Assembly: GCA_017380995.1 (NCBI GenBank)
Contig: JAFOCY010000029.1
Location: forward strand, 1 to 8,107
Length of the DNA stretch: 8,107 bases
Source: Oscillibacter sp.
GTDB taxonomy: Bacteria; Bacillota; Clostridia; Oscillospirales; Oscillospiraceae
Direction of reading: 5' to 3'
The notes beneath the pieces were generated by a model, which saw only the letters and a program-made list of their open reading frames with translations, was not told the origin of the DNA and did not search any database. Both the position numbers and the translations under genes were made by a program. Shown here piece after piece: positions 5,883 through 8,107 of this stretch. Positions within the stretch are counted from its first letter, which is position 1; each line of letters starts with the position of its first letter.

Positions 5883-5911
5883 AGTATAACTCCGGGGGCG
5901 GCAAATGTCAA
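5883..5911 (-). promoter_or_regulatory. Promoter of tRNA-Leu
   Basis: On the minus strand, TTGACA (5906-5911) and TATACT (5883-5888) with a 17-bp spacer. The -10 box lies about 28 bp before the mature tRNA 5' end, leaving a short leader for RNase P removal. The GC-rich discriminator-side sequence typical of stringently controlled promoters is not obvious. Confidence 0.9.
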
Positions 5912-5913
5912 CA

Positions 5914-5942
5914 CTTTTTTCAAAAAATTCAAAAATTTTTCT
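5914..5942. promoter_or_regulatory. A/T-tract upstream element between divergent tRNA-Leu and abgA promoters
   Basis: Runs of T6, A6, A5 and T5 alternate over ~29 bp directly upstream of the tRNA -35 box. This is the position and composition of an UP element contacted by the RNA polymerase alpha subunits. It contrasts sharply with the GC-rich surroundings. It may also aid the abgA promoter on the other side. Function is inferred from position. Confidence 0.55.
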
Positions 5943-5945
5943 TCC

Positions 5946-5974
5946 TTCTCACAGCGTGGGATCGGTGCTATACT
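5946..5974 (+). promoter_or_regulatory. Probable promoter of the abgA-like gene
   Basis: An extended -10 element, TGC-TATACT (5966-5974), lies 23 bp before the start codon. The matching -35 position 17 bp upstream reads TTCTCA (5946-5951), 4 of 6 to consensus. The extended -10 likely compensates for the weak -35. Confidence 0.7.
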
Positions 5975-5997
5975 GAACAAGAAAAGGAGGGGTGCCC

Positions 5998-7260
5998 ATG
6001 AAGGATCCCATCGAATTGCGGCGGGAGTTTCATCGCTATCCGGAGTCCGGCTGGACGGAGTTTCGCACCACCGTGCGCATCCTCGAGGAGCTGCAGGCCC
6101 TGGGCATCCCCGTGCGCTGGGGACGGCAGATCCACGACCCGGCGCGGATGCTGGGCCTGCCGGAACCGCAGGTCCTGGAGGCTTGCTGGCAGCGCGCGGC
6201 GGAGGAAACAGGCAGGGAGGACTTGCTTGCCCCCATGCGGGGCGGGTTTACCGGCTGTGTGGCGGAGATCCGGGGCGCGCTTCCCGGGCCCCTTACAGTA
6301 CTGCGCGTGGACATCGACTGCTGCGAGGTGGCGGAATCCACCACTCCGGACCACCGCCCTGTCCGGGAGGGTTTTGCCTCCCTTCATCCAAACTGTATGC
6401 ACGCCTGCGGCCATGACGCCCATACCGCCATCGGCCTTGGGACGGCGGTACGGCTGTGGGAGCGGCGGGCAGAGCTGCCCGGAACAGTTCGCCTGATTTT
6501 CCAAAGCGCGGAGGAGGGGCTGCGCGGCGCCGCCAGCATGACAGCGGCGGGGGTCCTGGAGGGGGCCGACCGCCTCTTTGGCCTTCATGTGGGCATTCTT
6601 CCCGGTCCTGTGGGAAGGGTGGCGGTCAGCGCCCGGGGCTTTCTTTCCAGCACGAAGCTGGATGTGGTGTTCCGTGGCCGCAGCGCCCATGCGGGCATCT
6701 GCCCCCAGGAGGGGCGCAATGCCCTGGCGGCGGGGGCGAAAGCCGCTCTTGGCCTGCTGGCCATCCCGGAGGGATTTTCCGAGGTCTGCCGGGTGAATGT
6801 GGGTACCTTCCGCGCCGGAACGGGGCGTAATGTGATCCCGGACCGGGCCCATCTTTCCATAGAGACCCGGGGAGAGACGGCGCGGGTCAACGCCGAAGCG
6901 GAGGCGGCTGCCCGGGAGGTGTGCCGTGCCGCGGCGGAGGAATATGGCTGCACGGTGGAGTTTTTTCCCATGGGCGGCGCGGGCGGCGCCGTGTGCGACG
7001 AGGCCTTGGCCCGCCGTGCGGCGCAGACGGCAAAGGAGACCTCGGGCGTTACGGAAGTGCTGTTTGAGGTCCCCTTTGGCGGCGGGGAGGATGTGACCAC
7101 CATGATCTCCGCCGTTCAGGCCCGGGGCGGGGAGGCAACGGAGCTGGTCCTCTGCGCCGGGCATACCGTGCCCCATCACAACGGGGCCTTTGAGATCGAC
7201 GAGGCTGTGATCCCCCTGGGGGTGGAGCTGCTGACAAGGCTTGCCATGGAGAGCCGGTAA
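5998..7260 (+). CDS. abgA: AbgA-like M20 family amidohydrolase (p-aminobenzoyl-glutamate hydrolase type)
   Basis: The 420-aa cytoplasmic metallohydrolase closely resembles E. coli AbgA along its length: ESGWTEFRT (16-24), GGFTG (82-86), the metal-binding HACGHDAHTAIG (135-146), LIFQSAEEGLRGA (166-178), the lid-domain start SSTKLDVVFRGRSAHAG (217-233), SRVNVG-like CRVNVGTFRAGTGRNV (264-279), and PHHNGAFEIDE (392-402). Metal ligands are likely Cys137, His139, Glu173, His197 and His394 by family analogy. AbgA with AbgB cleaves p-aminobenzoyl-glutamate, a folate breakdown product, to p-aminobenzoate and glutamate. Here no abgB or abgT neighbour is seen in the window, so it may act alone or on another N-acyl amino acid. 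ATG at 5998 is preferred over an in-frame GTG at 5992 because AAGGAGG (5984-5990) is 7 nt from the ATG. Confidence 0.88.
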   Translation: MKDPIELRREFHRYPESGWTEFRTTVRILEELQALGIPVRWGRQIHDPARMLGLPEPQVLEACWQRAAEETGREDLLAPMRGGFTGCVAEIRGALPGPLTVLRVDIDCCEVAESTTPDHRPVREGFASLHPNCMHACGHDAHTAIGLGTAVRLWERRAELPGTVRLIFQSAEEGLRGAASMTAAGVLEGADRLFGLHVGILPGPVGRVAVSARGFLSSTKLDVVFRGRSAHAGICPQEGRNALAAGAKAALGLLAIPEGFSEVCRVNVGTFRAGTGRNVIPDRAHLSIETRGETARVNAEAEAAAREVCRAAAEEYGCTVEFFPMGGAGGAVCDEALARRAAQTAKETSGVTEVLFEVPFGGGEDVTTMISAVQARGGEATELVLCAGHTVPHHNGAFEIDEAVIPLGVELLTRLAMESR

Positions 7261-7332
7261 AAGCGGCGGGGGCGGACTCTCACACCCCCACACGTGCAAA
7301 AAAAGAACGGCATCCAAAAGGATTGAAGTGAT
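7261..7332. other. Spacer between abgA and the insertion sequence
   Basis: No supported gene. G5 (7268-7272) could pair weakly with C5 (7285-7289), but no T-run follows, so it is not a convincing terminator for abgA. The next good terminator-like structure is the hairpin at the edge of the insertion sequence (7333-7370). Confidence 0.5.
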
Positions 7333-7370
7333 AAAAAGATGGTAGACACGAAAGTGTCTACCATCTTTTT
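7333..7370 (+). terminator. Perfect 17-bp hairpin with GAAA loop at the left end of the insertion sequence
   Basis: AAAAAGATGGTAGACAC (7333-7349) and its exact complement (7354-7370) flank a GAAA tetraloop; a T5 run ends the right arm. It has the form of an intrinsic terminator on both strands. It probably stops abgA readthrough into the transposase. TGGTAGACAC at 7340-7349 is the likely terminal inverted repeat core of the element. Confidence 0.75.
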
Positions 7371-7374
7371 GCGC

Positions 7375-7380
7375 TATAAT
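7375..7380 (+). promoter_or_regulatory. -10 box of the transposase promoter
   Basis: A perfect TATAAT lies 20 bp before the orfA start. The -35 position falls in the hairpin right arm and matches consensus poorly (GTGTCT nearby), suggesting weak transcription, usual for insertion sequences. Confidence 0.6.
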
Positions 7381-7400
7381 TGAGGAATGGAGGTGGGAAA

Positions 7401-7745
7401 ATGCCGAGGAAATACATCATGCGTAGCAAAGAAGAAAAATTGCAAATTGTAAAACAGGTTCTAAACGGCGCATCAGTGAGACAATGGGAAAGTCAAGGAA
7501 TTAATCATAGCCAAGTACACAAATGGACCAAAGCATATTTGGAACTAGGAGAAAATGGACTTCAACCAAAGAAGAAACCTGGCAACCCCCTGTCAAAATA
7601 TGAGCGTCGGAAGAAACTAACCTACGAGGAACAATTGCAATATCAAATCGAGCTTCTCAAACGAAAACTTCTCAAAAAAGAAGCCGAGGTACTTCGCCTA
7701 AAAAAATTGAACGAACGAAAAGGGGGCGATTCCCGAAAAAGATGA
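7401..7745 (+). CDS. IS3-family transposase OrfA
   Basis: The 114-aa protein is the DNA-binding subunit of the IS3 transposase. Residues 9-54 form the IS150-type HTH (KEEKLQIVKQVLNGASVRQWESQGINHSQVHKWTKAY...GENGL). Residues 74-104 form a leucine-zipper coiled coil (YEEQLQYQIELLKRKLLKKEAEVLRLKKL) used for oligomerisation. ATG at 7401 follows GGAGGTGG (7389-7396). The codon for the final part crosses an A7 slippery site (7700-7706), where -1 slippage would yield the OrfAB fusion transposase; normal reading ends at TGA 7743-7745. Low GC and A-rich codon use mark it as foreign to its neighbours. Confidence 0.93.
   Translation: MPRKYIMRSKEEKLQIVKQVLNGASVRQWESQGINHSQVHKWTKAYLELGENGLQPKKKPGNPLSKYERRKKLTYEEQLQYQIELLKRKLLKKEAEVLRLKKLNERKGGDSRKR
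7700..7706 (+). promoter_or_regulatory. Probable -1 programmed frameshift site (A AAA AAA)
   Basis: In the orfA frame the sequence reads CTA-AAA-AAA-TTG, giving the heptamer A AAA AAA. The -1 frame is open across it and continues into orfB (IERTKRGRFPKKMIQEMYAEI...). This fits the known IS3-family strategy for making the OrfAB transposase. A second, less likely heptamer, A AAA GGG, occurs at 7718-7724. Confidence 0.75.
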
Positions 7746-8107
7746 TTCAAGAAATGTATGCTGAGATTCAAAAGCAGACAAGTCAACATTCTGTCACCGA
7801 ACTATGCAGTATCTATGGAGTATCTCGCAGTGGTTACTACAAGTGGTTGAAACGCACAAGTCAACTTAACCGGTACGAAAAGACACAGAAAATACTGGAT
7901 AGCTATGTCATAGACATCCACTCCCATCATCCGATGATGGGATATCGTCAGATCAGGGACAAACTGCGCCTTGAATTTGGTTGGGCTGTCAGTGATCCTA
8001 CGGTTTGGAAGTCTATGAAGCGCCTTGGAATTCATGGATATATGCGACACAACAAGGCTCCCACTACATCAGGCATGGAACACATCAGATATCCGAACGT
8101 TTTGAAC
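7742..8107 (+). CDS. IS3-family transposase OrfB, N-terminal part
   Basis: This frame is open to the window edge (122 codons shown). Its ATG overlaps the orfA stop (ATGA, 7742-7745) in the -1 frame, so OrfB can be made by frameshifting upstream or by coupled reinitiation. Residues 16-40 resemble the start of IS150-type OrfB (SVTELCSIYGVSRSGYYKWLKR), and 58-104 the HTH_21 domain (HSHHPMMGYRQIRDKLRLEFGWAVSDPTVWKSMKRLGIHGYMRHNK). The DDE catalytic domain (rve) should start just beyond the visible end, so its residues cannot be checked. Confidence 0.92.
   Translation, partial: MIQEMYAEIQKQTSQHSVTELCSIYGVSRSGYYKWLKRTSQLNRYEKTQKILDSYVIDIHSHHPMMGYRQIRDKLRLEFGWAVSDPTVWKSMKRLGIHGYMRHNKAPTTSGMEHIRYPNVLN

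Larger units (their letters stand above)
7333..8107 (+). mobile_element. IS3-family insertion sequence, left part (cut by window edge)
   Basis: The region is visibly AT-richer than everything to its left and contains orfA, a -1 frameshift site and orfB in the standard IS3 layout (IS150-like group by orfA type). The left boundary is uncertain: the terminal repeat could begin at TGGTAGACAC (7340) or at the base of the palindrome (7333). The right end and the target-site duplication are outside the window. No stop or frameshift interrupts what is visible, so the copy may be active. Confidence 0.9.

Noticed and set aside
5912..5945. A/T tracts as an intrinsic terminator
   Set aside because: There is no GC-containing stem; composition and position fit an upstream promoter element better.
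7261..7300. G5/C5 pairing after abgA as its terminator
   Set aside because: The stem is short with a 12-nt loop and is followed by A-rich, not T-rich, sequence on the + strand.
5968..7317. 449-codon minus strand open frame opposite abgA
   Set aside because: The + strand frame matches AbgA over its full length; the minus frame is Pro/Arg/His-rich with no motif and no ribosome binding site.
1..8107. CRISPR array or tandem repeat array
   Set aside because: No regularly spaced repeats were found; the only direct repeat is the two-copy operator element at 564-632.

Overview
The window looks like chromosomal DNA from a high-GC member of the Clostridia, most likely an Oscillospiraceae-type gut bacterium of the Flavonifractor/Lawsonibacter/Oscillibacter kind. 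The evidence is GC-rich coding sequence, strong AAGGAGG ribosome binding sites, consensus sigma-A promoters with 17-bp spacers, a tRNA with encoded CCA, an acetyl-CoA-type MetA paired with MetY, and a DUF1492-like phage regulator. The family-level assignment is inference; only the Gram-positive style is directly visible. No CRISPR array, rRNA or complete prophage is present.

Layout. (1) Positions 1-139 hold no gene but have several short hairpins ending in a strong bidirectional terminator; this may be the 3' part of an unassigned structured RNA. (2) Positions 140-1467 form a compact phage-like control module. A Cro/CI-type repressor on the minus strand diverges from three + strand genes: a 47-aa CxxC zinc-ribbon protein, a 70-aa helix-turn-helix protein and a DUF1492/ArpU-like protein. 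Two face-to-face consensus promoters share about 85 bp that carry GTTGC/GCAAC half-sites and a 17-bp direct repeat. No integrase, replication, terminase or structural gene accompanies them. (3) A terminator at 1445-1484 is shared by the convergent module and methionine operon. (4) Positions 1482-5596 (minus strand) form one apparent operon in the order promoter-lysR-mscS-metY-metA. MetA (with Glu111, the acetyl-CoA-type residue) would make O-acetylhomoserine and MetY would convert it with sulfide to homocysteine. A LysR regulator and a small MscS channel head the operon. (5) A class II tRNA-Leu(CAG) on the minus strand has its own promoter, an A/T-rich upstream element and a terminator. It diverges from a + strand abgA-like M20 amidohydrolase. 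(6) From about 7333 to the right edge lies the left part of an AT-rich IS3-family insertion sequence: a terminal hairpin, orfA, a slippery A7 frameshift site and the beginning of orfB, cut by the window edge.

Most of the window is ordinary core metabolism. The parts most worth a second look are the phage-derived switch with its operator array, the unassigned structured sequence at 1-139, and the unusual lysR-mscS-metY-metA arrangement, which has no riboswitch or T-box between its promoter and first gene.
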